Positions 5,662 to 13,531 are shown, numbered from the stretch's first letter. The stretch: 20,375 nt of DNA from Planctomycetales bacterium (GCA_005239795.1 SBBH01000192.1:1-20375); one strand, 5' to 3'. The notes: generated by a model from the sequence alone, not told the origin. Translations and numbers: made by a program.

Positions 5662-7380
5662 TTATTTAGACAAGAGCGCGGCAAGGCTGCACGCTTCTGG
5701 ATATGTCCGCAGGACGTTGCCGGCGCGGTCGATCTCGACCGCCGGAACCCCTCACCCGGCCGCGAGGATCCCGCCGTCCGGCAGGCCCTGTACGGACACC
5801 GGATTCTTGTGCGCCGCGGACCAGACCGACCGGCCTTCTCGGTCGAACTTCGCGACCCATCCGAACGCCGCAACGACATATCCCCCTCGACGGCGACGGC
5901 ATCGCGAAACTGCTGGGGCTTGTCCTGGGAGGTCCCGAGCGTGAACAGCCGCTTCCCTTTCCAATCGATCTCATAGACCTCTTCGCCGACGACCAAAAGC
6001 CGATCCTTCTCGAGCGTGCGGACGCTCCCCAGATACCGCGCGGCCCCCAGCTCGAGCCGCCGAATCTCCTTCCCCTCCCGGCTCATTTCGAGCACGACGC
6101 CCTGGGGGAACCGCTCCCCGTCGAACCCGCCAACATAGCCGACAACGAGAAGATGGCCATGATCGAGAAGGCTCGCCGAGCGCATATGCGTGATCCCCGC
6201 CGTCCCTTGAGGCCAATCGAATTTCCACAACGTATTTCCCCCGGAATCGACCTCGGCCAATCCCTGGGGGCGCCCCTCGTCGTCGGCGAGCGTCAGAAGA
6301 ACCGTTCCCCGGCGCGTCGCGCGCATCGCGTAGACATGACGGTCCACCGCCATGGCGCGAACATAAGCCCCCGCACCATCGGCGAACCGGAGCGACGAGA
6401 TTTCCTTCTCGTCCGGCCCGTCGAGATCGACCGCGTAAACCAATGTCTTTTCAGCGAGAACTGGTTCCACCGCGCCGATGGAGAAATAAGCGATCGCCCC
6501 CTTGGCCTCCTTGAACTCGCGCAGGCGCTTCCCGGCGCGGTCGAACTCGACCGCATAGTCTCCCTCAGCCGCCCCCCACGAGGAGCCGCCCTTCCGGAAG
6601 CCCTGCAAGGAAACAGGACAGGGATGTTCAACCGCCCACTTCTCTTCCCCTTCCCACGTAAGTTCGGTGACCCGCCCCGGTGCGGCGCCATTCCCGACGT
6701 CGACGGGCCACATTTTCATCGCCACAAGGCAGTTCCCGTTCGAAAGGGCCTCGGCGTCATACAAGGTGACCCGCTCACTCAAGCGAAGCTCCCTCTGGGT
6801 CACCCCGTGCCAATCGACCTCCCGAAGAAGAGAGCCATCTACGAAGAGAACGCGATCCGGTCCTGAAGGGTGAACCGCTGTCAGCGGTCCCACGGGTCCC
6901 AGTGAAAACGAGCGGGCCTCTCGGCCTTGGCGATCGATCTCCGCGAACGCCGCCTTGGCAAATCCCCAGATCCCCTTCTGGGACTCCCCGCAAACGCCGG
7001 CAATGAAGAGATTTCCGTTCGGCAGAATCTCAGCCGAGCGCAAATACGAAATCCCCCACTCCGGCCGGCCAGTCGAACCGCCACAACGCTCCCCCTTCTC
7101 CATCAAGCTCAAGAATCTGTTTCGGTCGAAGCGAATCGTCCACAAGGACAGCCAAAACCGTCCCCGCCTGTGTGGGTTCGAGTGCTAAAACCCTCGCTTC
7201 AAGGGAAATCGTCTTCTCTTCTTTTTCCATCGATGTTGCGATCCTGAGAAGGAAGCCCTCCGTACTCCTCGGAGGCGGTAGACAATAGATCACCCTGGAC
7301 AAAGGCGGCTCCTTGATCCCAGCGCATCCCCCAAGCAGGAACACCCCCGAAAGCCAAGACCTCATCCGCGCGGAGAGCAT
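5662..7380 (-). CDS. Double beta-propeller lipoprotein A, frame broken in the sequence as given
   Basis: Function not recognised. Two propeller units of the same family fused in one gene, about 570 residues if frames are joined. ATG 7380 lies 2 nt after the MCC beta stop; the alternative Met at 7365 starts a lipoprotein signal, MRSWLSGVFLLGGC, with the lipobox Cys. Unit 1 runs to about 6480 (ALWRFDWPAGV ... AVEFDRAGKRLREF); unit 2 has no signal peptide of its own (NTLWKFDWPQG ... FDREGRSVW). The frame must shift at two five-base runs, CCCCC on the plus strand at 7053-7057 and 5882-5886. Unit 2 ends like its paralogs: GILAAG, TGA (5752-5754), GVPAVEIDRAGNVLRTY, TAA 5662-5664. Unit 1 avoids its TGA by two compensating indels. 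It could be a decaying gene, homopolymer assembly error, or genuine frameshifting. Confidence 0.62.
5725..5754 (-). promoter_or_regulatory. In-frame TGA plus SECIS-like hairpin, propeller A unit 2
   Basis: TGA at 5754-5752, 9-nt spacer, then GCGGTCG-AGAT-CGACCGC (5742-5725). The loop differs from the other two copies (AGAT against AGTT) because the protein has VEIDR instead of VEFDR; the stem is kept. CCG before the stem can pair with CGG after a 2-nt bulge, lengthening the helix. Confidence 0.45.
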
Positions 7381-7382
7381 CG

Positions 7383-8990
7383 CTACATCCGATAGACGCC
7401 GGGGACGGTCTTCTCGATCGGAGCATTGAGGCTCGCCGAAATCGAAAGCCCCAAAGCCGTGCGCGTCTCGACCGGGTCTAAAATCCCGTCGTCCCAGAGA
7501 CGGGCGGTGCTGAAATAGGGAGACCCCTCCTCGTCGTAGCGGGCCAGGATCTCGCCATGCATCTTCTTTTCCTCGGCCGCGTCCCAGGATTTCCCCTCGC
7601 GGGCAAGCTGGTCCTTCTTGATCGTGGTGAGGACCCCGGCCGCTTGCTCCCCTCCCATGACGGAGATGCGCGCGCCGGGCCACATGAAAAGGAAGCGCGG
7701 CAGGTATCCCCGCCCGCACATGGCGTAGTTCCCCGCGCCGTGGGATCCCCCGATGATGACGGTGAATTTCGGGACGCGCGCGGTGGCTACGGCGTGCACC
7801 ATCTTGGCGCCGTCTTTTGCTATTCCGCCGGCTTCATACTGTTTTCCCACGATGAAACCGGTGATGTTCTGCAGGAAGAGGAGCGGGATCCCGCGCTGGA
7901 CGCAGAGCTCGATGAAATGCGCCCCCTTCAAGGCGGATTCGCTGAAGAGAATCCCGTTGTTGGCGATGATCCCGATCGGGTACCCCATGATCCGCGCGAA
8001 CCCCGTGACGAGCGTGACCCCATAGAGCGCCTTGAATTCATGAAAGCGGCTCCCGTCGACGATCCGGGCGATCACCTCTTTGACGTCGAACGATTTTTTA
8101 AGATCGCTCGGCAGGATCCCGTAAAGCTCCTGCGGGTCGTACTGGGGATCCTCGGGGGATGTGACATCGAGCGCGACATCTTTTCGCGTGTTGAGGTTTT
8201 CCACGATGTTGCGCGCGATCCGGAGCGCCTCTTCTTCGTCGGCGGCGTAATGGTCGGCGACGCCCGATTTTCGGCAGTGGACATCCGCCCCGCCCAACTC
8301 CTCCGCCGAGACCGTCTCCCCAGTCGCCGCTTTCACCAAGGGCGGCCCCCCCAAGAAGATCGCGCCGTTCCCCTTCACGATCACTGCCTCGTCCGACATT
8401 GCCGGGACGTAGGCGCCGCCGGCGGTGCAAAGCCCCAGAACCACAGCGACCTGGGGGATTTTTTGGGCCGACATGATGGCTTGGTTATAGAAGATCCTTC
8501 CAAAATGCTCCTTGTCGGGAAAGACCTCCGCCTGCATCGGCAAAAACGCCCCGCCGGAATCCACGAGATACACGCAGGGGAGGCGGTTCTCGATCGCAAT
8601 CTCCTGGGCCCGGACATGCTTTTTGACCGTGAGGGGGTAGTAGCTCCCCCCTTTGACGGTCGCATCATTGGCGACGATCATGCATTCGCGGCCGGCGACG
8701 CGGCCGATCCCGGTGATGATCCCGGCACAAGCCGCCTCGCCGTCGTAAAGACCCCAGGCGGCTAAAGGCGAAAGCTCCAGGAAGGGGGATCCGGAATCGA
8801 GAAGCCGGTCGATCCGCTCGCGCGCGACGAGCTTCCCCTGCTCGGCGTGGCGTTTTTGGGCCCGCTCGCCCCCTCCTTTCTTGACCCGGGCGAGGCGTTC
8901 CTTGTAGGTGTCAACGAGTTGTCTATAGGCCGCCGCGTTCGCCTGGAAGGCGGGGTCGGACGTCTGCACGCGACTCTCAAGAACGTCCAT
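7383..8990 (-). CDS. Methylcrotonyl-CoA carboxylase carboxyltransferase (beta) subunit
   Basis: Transfers the carboxyl group from carboxybiotin to 3-methylcrotonyl-CoA, giving 3-methylglutaconyl-CoA. 535 residues, the usual length for MCC beta. Features: GKLVARERIDRLLD and SPFLELSPLAAWGLYD near the N-terminus, both crotonase-like halves, the oxyanion-hole segment CTAGGAYVPAMSDE in the N half, and IGGSHGAGNYAMCGRGY in the C half, followed by MWPGARISVMGGEQAAGVL. This N-terminal LSPLAAWGLYD signature separates MCC beta from propionyl-CoA carboxylase beta. It is separated from its biotin subunits by the three propeller genes and the hydratase. ATG 8990 lies 15 nt after the EamA stop; no good Shine-Dalgarno is visible. 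The stop is TAG. Confidence 0.96.
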   Translation of the reverse strand: MDVLESRVQTSDPAFQANAAAYRQLVDTYKERLARVKKGGGERAQKRHAEQGKLVARERIDRLLDSGSPFLELSPLAAWGLYDGEAACAGIITGIGRVAGRECMIVANDATVKGGSYYPLTVKKHVRAQEIAIENRLPCVYLVDSGGAFLPMQAEVFPDKEHFGRIFYNQAIMSAQKIPQVAVVLGLCTAGGAYVPAMSDEAVIVKGNGAIFLGGPPLVKAATGETVSAEELGGADVHCRKSGVADHYAADEEEALRIARNIVENLNTRKDVALDVTSPEDPQYDPQELYGILPSDLKKSFDVKEVIARIVDGSRFHEFKALYGVTLVTGFARIMGYPIGIIANNGILFSESALKGAHFIELCVQRGIPLLFLQNITGFIVGKQYEAGGIAKDGAKMVHAVATARVPKFTVIIGGSHGAGNYAMCGRGYLPRFLFMWPGARISVMGGEQAAGVLTTIKKDQLAREGKSWDAAEEKKMHGEILARYDEEGSPYFSTARLWDDGILDPVETRTALGLSISASLNAPIEKTVPGVYRM

Positions 8991-9005
8991 CGTCAGGAAA
9001 GTGTC

Positions 9006-9920
9006 TCACAATTCCCTACCCAGCGGCGGACTTTTTCGGCGGACGCCCGGCTGTTCCGCACGGCTCCCGAGGCGCGCCTGAACCACGCCTGTCATGACGA
9101 GCGCGCCGCCCGCGAGCTGCAGCGGCGTCATCGTCTCCTCCAGAAGACCCCACCCCAAAAGCGCCACAACCACCGACTGAACCACAAGCCCGACCGCGGA
9201 AAACCCGGCCGGCAGGTGTGCCAAGGCGTAGACTATCGCCCCCTGCCCCAACACCTGGCAGACGATCGCGAGGGCCGCGAGGCTCACCCAGGCGCGCACG
9301 GAACCTGGGACAAAACGCTCCCCGAGGAGCACCGCCGCCGGCGCCAGGGCCATCGAGGCGGCTACGGACGACCAGGCCATGATGGCAACCGTGGAAAAAC
9401 GCTCGCGGAGCCGCTTGGCGGACAGGAGATACCCCGAATAGAAGACCGCCGTCAGGCACGCTAAAAAATCCCCCCGGAGCCGCCCGGCGCCGAGGGCGAC
9501 ACCGGACCCCACCAGAAGCGCGGTCCCGGCGAGCGCCGTCAAAGCCCCCAGGGCGAACCGCACCGTGAACCGCTCCTTGAACCAGAGCCAGCCGATCAAG
9601 GGAACCCCCGCTGCCGCGAGGTTTGCCAGCAACGTTGCGTTGGCGGTCGTGGTGTGATGGAACGCCGCGTGCCAGGAGACCAGATCCGCCGCGAAGAAGA
9701 GTCCCGGTGCCACCCGGAGCGTCCAGTCCGGACGAGGCGGGGCGCACCGCCCCTTCTCCCGGAACCGGTAGACAACCCAGAAAACCGGGGCGGCCAGGGC
9801 CATCCGCCAGAACGCCGCCGCTGCGGGGCCGACCCCCTCTTCCCCCATCCCCCACTTGGCCAAGATGGGGGCGAACCCGATCGCGAACACCCCGGCGAAA
9901 AGCGCCAGAAGCGGAATCAC
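9006..9920 (-). CDS. EamA/DMT-family inner-membrane transporter
   Basis: 304 residues, almost wholly hydrophobic, with about ten predicted membrane helices arranged as two EamA repeats. Repeat 1 starts with LLALFAGVFAIGFAPILAKWG and repeat 2 with RGDFLACLTAVFYSGYLLSAKRL. Signature-like features are the LVSWHAAFHHTTTANATLLANLAAAGVPLIGWLWF segment at the end of helix 4 and GALVMTGV near the C-terminus. The start codon is GTG 9920, overlapping the PPDK stop (GTGA). The substrate cannot be told from sequence; family members export amino acids or other metabolites. Its position between PPDK and MCC beta suggests only co-expression with central carbon and leucine catabolism. Confidence 0.9.
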   Translation of the reverse strand: MIPLLALFAGVFAIGFAPILAKWGMGEEGVGPAAAAFWRMALAAPVFWVVYRFREKGRCAPPRPDWTLRVAPGLFFAADLVSWHAAFHHTTTANATLLANLAAAGVPLIGWLWFKERFTVRFALGALTALAGTALLVGSGVALGAGRLRGDFLACLTAVFYSGYLLSAKRLRERFSTVAIMAWSSVAASMALAPAAVLLGERFVPGSVRAWVSLAALAIVCQVLGQGAIVYALAHLPAGFSAVGLVVQSVVVALLGWGLLEETMTPLQLAGGALVMTGVVQARLGSRAEQPGVRRKSPPLGREL

Positions 9921-12625
9921 GCCTTGACGAACTTTCGCCGCGGATGGCGGCGGGTCGGTCTCCTGGCGTCTCCCGCTGCCAGCGCCGCCTGGGCGGCGGC
10001 GAGCCTCGCGATTGGCACGCGAAACGGCGAACAGGAGACGTAATCCATCCCCGCCGCGTGGCAGAACCGGATCGAGTCGGGGTCCCCGCCATGCTCGCCG
10101 CAGATGCCGATCTTGAGACCTGGACGAGCGGCGCGCCCCCGTTCGATCGCGATTTTGACGAGCTCCCCGACGCCGGCGCCGTCCAGGGTCTGGAAAGGGT
10201 CCTTCTTAAAAACGCCGTTCCCCTCTTCGCCCACATAATGCGGAAGGAAGCGCCCCGCGTCGTCGCGTGAGAGCCCCATCGCCATTTGTGTGAGGTCGTT
10301 TGTGCCAAAAGAGAAAAATTGGGCCCGCAGGGCGATCTCTCGGGCGCGCAGGACCGCCCGCGGGATCTCGATCATCGTCCCGACCAGGTAGGGGACGCGC
10401 CTCTTCTGACGCGCGAACACCTCCTCGGCGACCCGACGCGTTTCAGCCTCGAGGATCGCGAATTCCCTCTCGTCCATCACCAGGGGATGCATGATCTCAG
10501 GGATCGCGCGAATCCCTTTCCGGCGGCAGAGGACGGCCGCCTCTAGGATCGCTGTCACCTGCATCCGGAGGATCTCAGGGTACGTGATCGACAAGCGGCA
10601 TCCGCGGTGCCCGAGCATCGGGTTTGTCTCACGCAGCTGCTCCACGCGGCGCGTCAAAAACTCGGGTGACACGCCGATCCGGCGGGCAAGCTCCTCCTGC
10701 TTGGGGCGCTCCTGCGGCAAAAACTCATGAAGCGGCGGGTCGATGAGGCGGATCGTCACAGGTTTTCCGTCCATCGCCTTAAAAATCCCGATGAAATCGT
10801 TCCGTTGGAAAGGAAGAAGTTTGGCGAGCGCCTTCTGGCGCGCCTGGGCCGTGCCCGCGACGATCATCTGCTGAATCGCCAGGCGCCTTTCCTCAGAGTC
10901 GAAAAACATATGCTCCGTGCGGCAGAGTCCAATCCCCTCCGCGCCGAGCGCCACGGCGTTTTCGGCGTCATACGGCGTGTCAGCATTGGCGCGGACCGCG
11001 AGGCCCCGAAAGGCGTCCGCCCAAGACATGAGCGTTTTGAAACACGCCGGAAGCCCCGGCTGCACCAGGGGAAGCTCCCCCGCGTAGACGGAGCCATCGG
11101 CGCCGTCCAGGGTCACGGGATCCCCCTCGCGCAAGATTTTTCCTCCGGCGCGCATCTCCTGCTTGGCGGCGTCAACCAAAAGTGCCTCGCACCCCACGAT
11201 GCAGCATTTTCCCCAGCCGCGCGCGACGACGGCGGCGTGGGAGGTCTTTCCCCCCGTCGCGGTCAGGATCCCCTGCGCGACGTGCATGCCGCCGACGTCC
11301 TCAGGGGACGTTTCCTTGCGCACCAGGATCACCCGGTCGCCCGCCGCGGCGCGCCGCTCCGCCTCGTGGGCCGTGAAAACAATCTGTCCCGCGGCCGCCC
11401 CTGGCACCGCGTTGATCCCGCGCGCAAGCCTCGCCCGGTCCTTCTCGGCCGCAGAGATTTTAGAATCGACCACCGGGTAGAAAAGCCGCTCGATATCCTC
11501 CGGAGCGATCCGGCGGACCGCCGTCTTCCGGTCGATCACCCCCTCGCGGGCCAGATCCACCGCAATCCGGAAGGCGGCGGCGGGGGTGCGCTTCCCCGTG
11601 CGGCACTGCAGGATATAGAGCTTTCCTTCCTCGACGGTGAACTCGATGTCCTGCACGTCTTGATAGTGGCGCTCGAGACGCCGGCGCACGGCCGCGAGCT
11701 GCCGGTAGACCGCGGGCATCCGCCGCTCCATTTCCGCAAGGCGCAGCGGCGTGCGGATCCCGGCCACCACGTCCTCCCCCTGAGCGTTCACCAGGAAATC
11801 GCCGTAGAAGACGTTCTCGCCTGTCGAGGGATCGCGCGTGAAGCAGACCCCCGTGCCGGAGCTGTCCCCCTTGTTGCCAAAGACCATCTGGACGACGTTG
11901 ACGGCGGTTCCCGCAAGCCCCGTGATCTTCTCAACCTTGCGGTAGGTGACGGCCTTCTCGGCCATCCAGGAGCCGAAGACGGCTTCGATCGCCCCCCACA
12001 TCTGCTCGGCGGGATCCTGCGGGAACGGTTTCCGCTCAAGTTGCTGGTAAATCCGCTGGAACTCCTGGACCAGCCCCTTCAAGGCGCCGGCCGGAAGCTC
12101 CGGGTCGGTCCTGGCCCTGTGCCGGGTTTTCGCCCTCTCGTGCGCCTCGACGAACCGCTCGCGCGGCAGTCCCCGGGCGGTTACCGCATACATCTGGATA
12201 AAGCGCCGGTAGGCGTCGTAGGCGAAACGGGGATTTTGGGTCTTGGCCGCGAGCCCCTCGACGGAGCGGTCGTTCAGGCCCAGGTTCAGGATCGTCTCCA
12301 TCATGCCGGGCATGGAGCGGGCCGCCCCCGAGCGGACCGACACCAAGAGCGGATCTTTCGGATCCCCCAGGCGTTTCCCGGTCACTTTTTCGAGGCGCGA
12401 CAAGTGCCGGGCGACTTCCTTCTCGAGCCCCTGGGGGAACCGTTTTCCGCTCTTGTAGTAGAGATCGCAGACGGCCGTCGTAATCGTGAATCCAGCCGGG
12501 ACGGGAAGCCCGATCCGGGTCATTTCCGCCAGGCCCGCCCCCTTGCCGCCCAAAAGCTCCTTCTGGCCGCCCAGGCCTTCCGCTTTGGCGCCGCCGAAGA
12601 AGTAGACGAATTTCTGTTGTTTCAT
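9917..12625 (-). CDS. ppdK: Pyruvate, phosphate dikinase
   Basis: Interconverts pyruvate + ATP + Pi with PEP + AMP + PPi; cytosolic. 902 residues, full family length. N-terminal nucleotide-binding domain (about 1-340: GGKGAGLAEMTRIGLPVP, VRSGAARSMPGMMETILNLG, FGNKGDSSGTGVCFTRDPSTG), central phosphohistidine domain with GGKTSHAAVVARGWGK (catalytic His around 450), and C-terminal PEP/pyruvate TIM barrel (GLCRTEHMFF, GTMIEIPRA, FSFGTNDLTQ) with the catalytic Cys in GICGEHGGDP. The basic tail RRPTRRHPRRKFVKA is unusual. It starts at ATG 12625, preceded by a purine-rich AGGGGGCAGAAGAGG stretch, 29 nt after the DUF71 gene. In a catabolic operon yielding acetyl-CoA it may serve PEP formation; that is inference. 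Confidence 0.97.
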   Translation of the reverse strand: MKQQKFVYFFGGAKAEGLGGQKELLGGKGAGLAEMTRIGLPVPAGFTITTAVCDLYYKSGKRFPQGLEKEVARHLSRLEKVTGKRLGDPKDPLLVSVRSGAARSMPGMMETILNLGLNDRSVEGLAAKTQNPRFAYDAYRRFIQMYAVTARGLPRERFVEAHERAKTRHRARTDPELPAGALKGLVQEFQRIYQQLERKPFPQDPAEQMWGAIEAVFGSWMAEKAVTYRKVEKITGLAGTAVNVVQMVFGNKGDSSGTGVCFTRDPSTGENVFYGDFLVNAQGEDVVAGIRTPLRLAEMERRMPAVYRQLAAVRRRLERHYQDVQDIEFTVEEGKLYILQCRTGKRTPAAAFRIAVDLAREGVIDRKTAVRRIAPEDIERLFYPVVDSKISAAEKDRARLARGINAVPGAAAGQIVFTAHEAERRAAAGDRVILVRKETSPEDVGGMHVAQGILTATGGKTSHAAVVARGWGKCCIVGCEALLVDAAKQEMRAGGKILREGDPVTLDGADGSVYAGELPLVQPGLPACFKTLMSWADAFRGLAVRANADTPYDAENAVALGAEGIGLCRTEHMFFDSEERRLAIQQMIVAGTAQARQKALAKLLPFQRNDFIGIFKAMDGKPVTIRLIDPPLHEFLPQERPKQEELARRIGVSPEFLTRRVEQLRETNPMLGHRGCRLSITYPEILRMQVTAILEAAVLCRRKGIRAIPEIMHPLVMDEREFAILEAETRRVAEEVFARQKRRVPYLVGTMIEIPRAVLRAREIALRAQFFSFGTNDLTQMAMGLSRDDAGRFLPHYVGEEGNGVFKKDPFQTLDGAGVGELVKIAIERGRAARPGLKIGICGEHGGDPDSIRFCHAAGMDYVSCSPFRVPIARLAAAQAALAAGDARRPTRRHPRRKFVKA

Positions 12626-12654
12626 CCTCTTCTGCCCCCTGGCGGTCGAGGATC

Positions 12655-13317
12655 TTAAAGAAAAAGGTCCGCGAAGACGAATCCATCCCGTTCAACAACC
12701 TCTCCCAGAGAAACCGGGACCGGATTTCGGAAGATCGGCCCGCCGGTGACGCAGGTGTGGAACTCCCCCCGCTCCCCGCAAGGGTCCACGCCCGAAGGGA
12801 GCTCCGCGAGAAACGCCGCGTCGAACTCCCGTCCCACGAAATCGCGCGAAAGCTGGCGGGGATCCACGCAGACCACACGGGCCGCCAAGCCCCCGGCCAC
12901 CATCTCCCGCGCCAGGCGGTCGGTGGAAAGGCCCCAAAGAGGAAAGATCGGAGTCATCCCTGTCCCTGTGAGGTTCCGCTCGCGGTACCTCCGGATCTCC
13001 TCAAGAAAAAGATCCCCGAAAGCCATACGCGTGATCCCCCGGCGGCGGGATTTCTCCACGAACGCCCGCATCGCCGACTCGTACTCCTCGTTCGTACAGC
13101 GGGCCGGAATCGGGATCCCCTCAAGCGCCACCCCCGCCGCTTCGGCTTGCGCGCGCGGGATCTCGAGGTGCACCGCGTGCATGGCGACGCGCCCGACATC
13201 CTCGTTCACCGTGGTGAAAAGCCCTTCCACCTGGATCTCGGGATCCCCCCGCAGACGGTGAAGGGTCCAGGCGCTGTCCTTGCCGCTGCTCCAAGAGACC
13301 AGCGTCGGCGCGCCCAT
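12655..13317 (-). CDS. DUF71/ATP_bind_4 PP-loop ATPase (diphthine-ammonia-ligase-like)
   Basis: 220 residues. The N-terminal PP-loop SWSSGKDSAW (residues 8-17) binds ATP in the alpha-hydrolase/PP-loop fold, and the C-terminal CGERGEFHTCVTGGP is the hallmark of the MJ0570/DUF71 family. In archaea and eukaryotes relatives amidate diphthine on EF-2; bacteria lack diphthamide, so annotation as diphthine-ammonia ligase should not be taken literally here. First gene of the minus-strand directon. A TATGAT hexamer ends 8 nt before ATG 13317, so its transcript may be almost leaderless, with the promoter lying against the divergent tRNA gene. The stop TAA is 29 nt upstream of PPDK, so the two are probably cotranscribed. 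Confidence 0.88.
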   Translation of the reverse strand: MGAPTLVSWSSGKDSAWTLHRLRGDPEIQVEGLFTTVNEDVGRVAMHAVHLEIPRAQAEAAGVALEGIPIPARCTNEEYESAMRAFVEKSRRRGITRMAFGDLFLEEIRRYRERNLTGTGMTPIFPLWGLSTDRLAREMVAGGLAARVVCVDPRQLSRDFVGREFDAAFLAELPSGVDPCGERGEFHTCVTGGPIFRNPVPVSLGEVVERDGFVFADLFL

Positions 13318-13343
13318 GAGCGGCTATCATACAAGCCGCCCAA
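13318..13343 (-). promoter_or_regulatory. Candidate promoter for the minus-strand operon (near-leaderless)
   Basis: Read on the minus strand, TATGAT is followed by AGCCGCTC and then ATG 13317. The -10 to start-codon distance places the transcription start at or within a base or two of the ATG. No good -35 hexamer sits at 17 nt; that position falls in the tRNA 5' end. Confidence 0.35.
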
Positions 13344-13420
13344 GCGCCCGTAGCTCAACTGGATAGAGTACCTGGCTTCGAACCAGGGGGTTGCAGGTTC
13401 AACTCCTGCCGGGCGCGCCA
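13344..13420 (+). tRNA. tRNA-Arg (anticodon UCG, reads CGA)
   Basis: Complete cloverleaf of 77 nt with encoded CCA. Acceptor GCGCCCG pairs with CGGGCGC; discriminator G. The D arm is GCTC/GAGT. The anticodon stem CCTGG/CCAGG encloses the loop CTTCGAA, giving anticodon TCG. The variable loop has 5 nt, and the T arm GCAGG-TTCAACT-CCTGC is canonical. It is divergent from the DUF71 gene by 26 nt. The downstream 400 bases hold decayed accessory DNA, consistent with a tRNA 3' end used as an insertion hotspot, but no integrase or duplicated tRNA end is visible. Confidence 0.97.
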
Positions 13421-13451
13421 TTTCGCCGATCGCGGGACCATCTGCGGCGTT

Positions 13452-13499
13452 GCGGCCCCCTCGGGGTGTCGCAGTGCAGACACGATCTTCGGGGGCCGC
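13452..13499. repeat. Two-tier inverted repeat downstream of tRNA-Arg
   Basis: Outer arms GCGGCCCCC (13452-13460) and GGGGGCCGC (13491-13499) pair perfectly. Nested inside, GTGTC (13466-13470) pairs with GACAC (13479-13483) around an 8-nt loop. It starts 32 nt after the tRNA CCA. No U-tract follows, so a simple intrinsic terminator is not supported; it could be a processing or attenuation structure. Confidence 0.5.
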
Positions 13500-13531
13500 G
13501 CCTTTCCGCCTCCCATTGCTTCACTCATTAC

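Noticed and set aside
3665..5754. Genome-wide UGA-to-Trp code change as the cause of the in-frame TGAs
   Set aside because: Trp would fit the motif (GxWGxxAVEFDR), but the other long intact genes contain no in-frame TGA, use TGG throughout, and many terminate with TGA.
5882..5886. Canonical -1 programmed frameshift site
   Set aside because: The GAG GGG GAT context does not match the X XXY YYZ heptamer, and a homopolymer miscount explains it more simply.
10727..12658. Long open frame (643 codons) on the plus strand opposite PPDK
   Set aside because: Shadow of the high-GC coding strand; composition is Arg/Pro/His-rich with no family signature, while the minus strand is a textbook PPDK.
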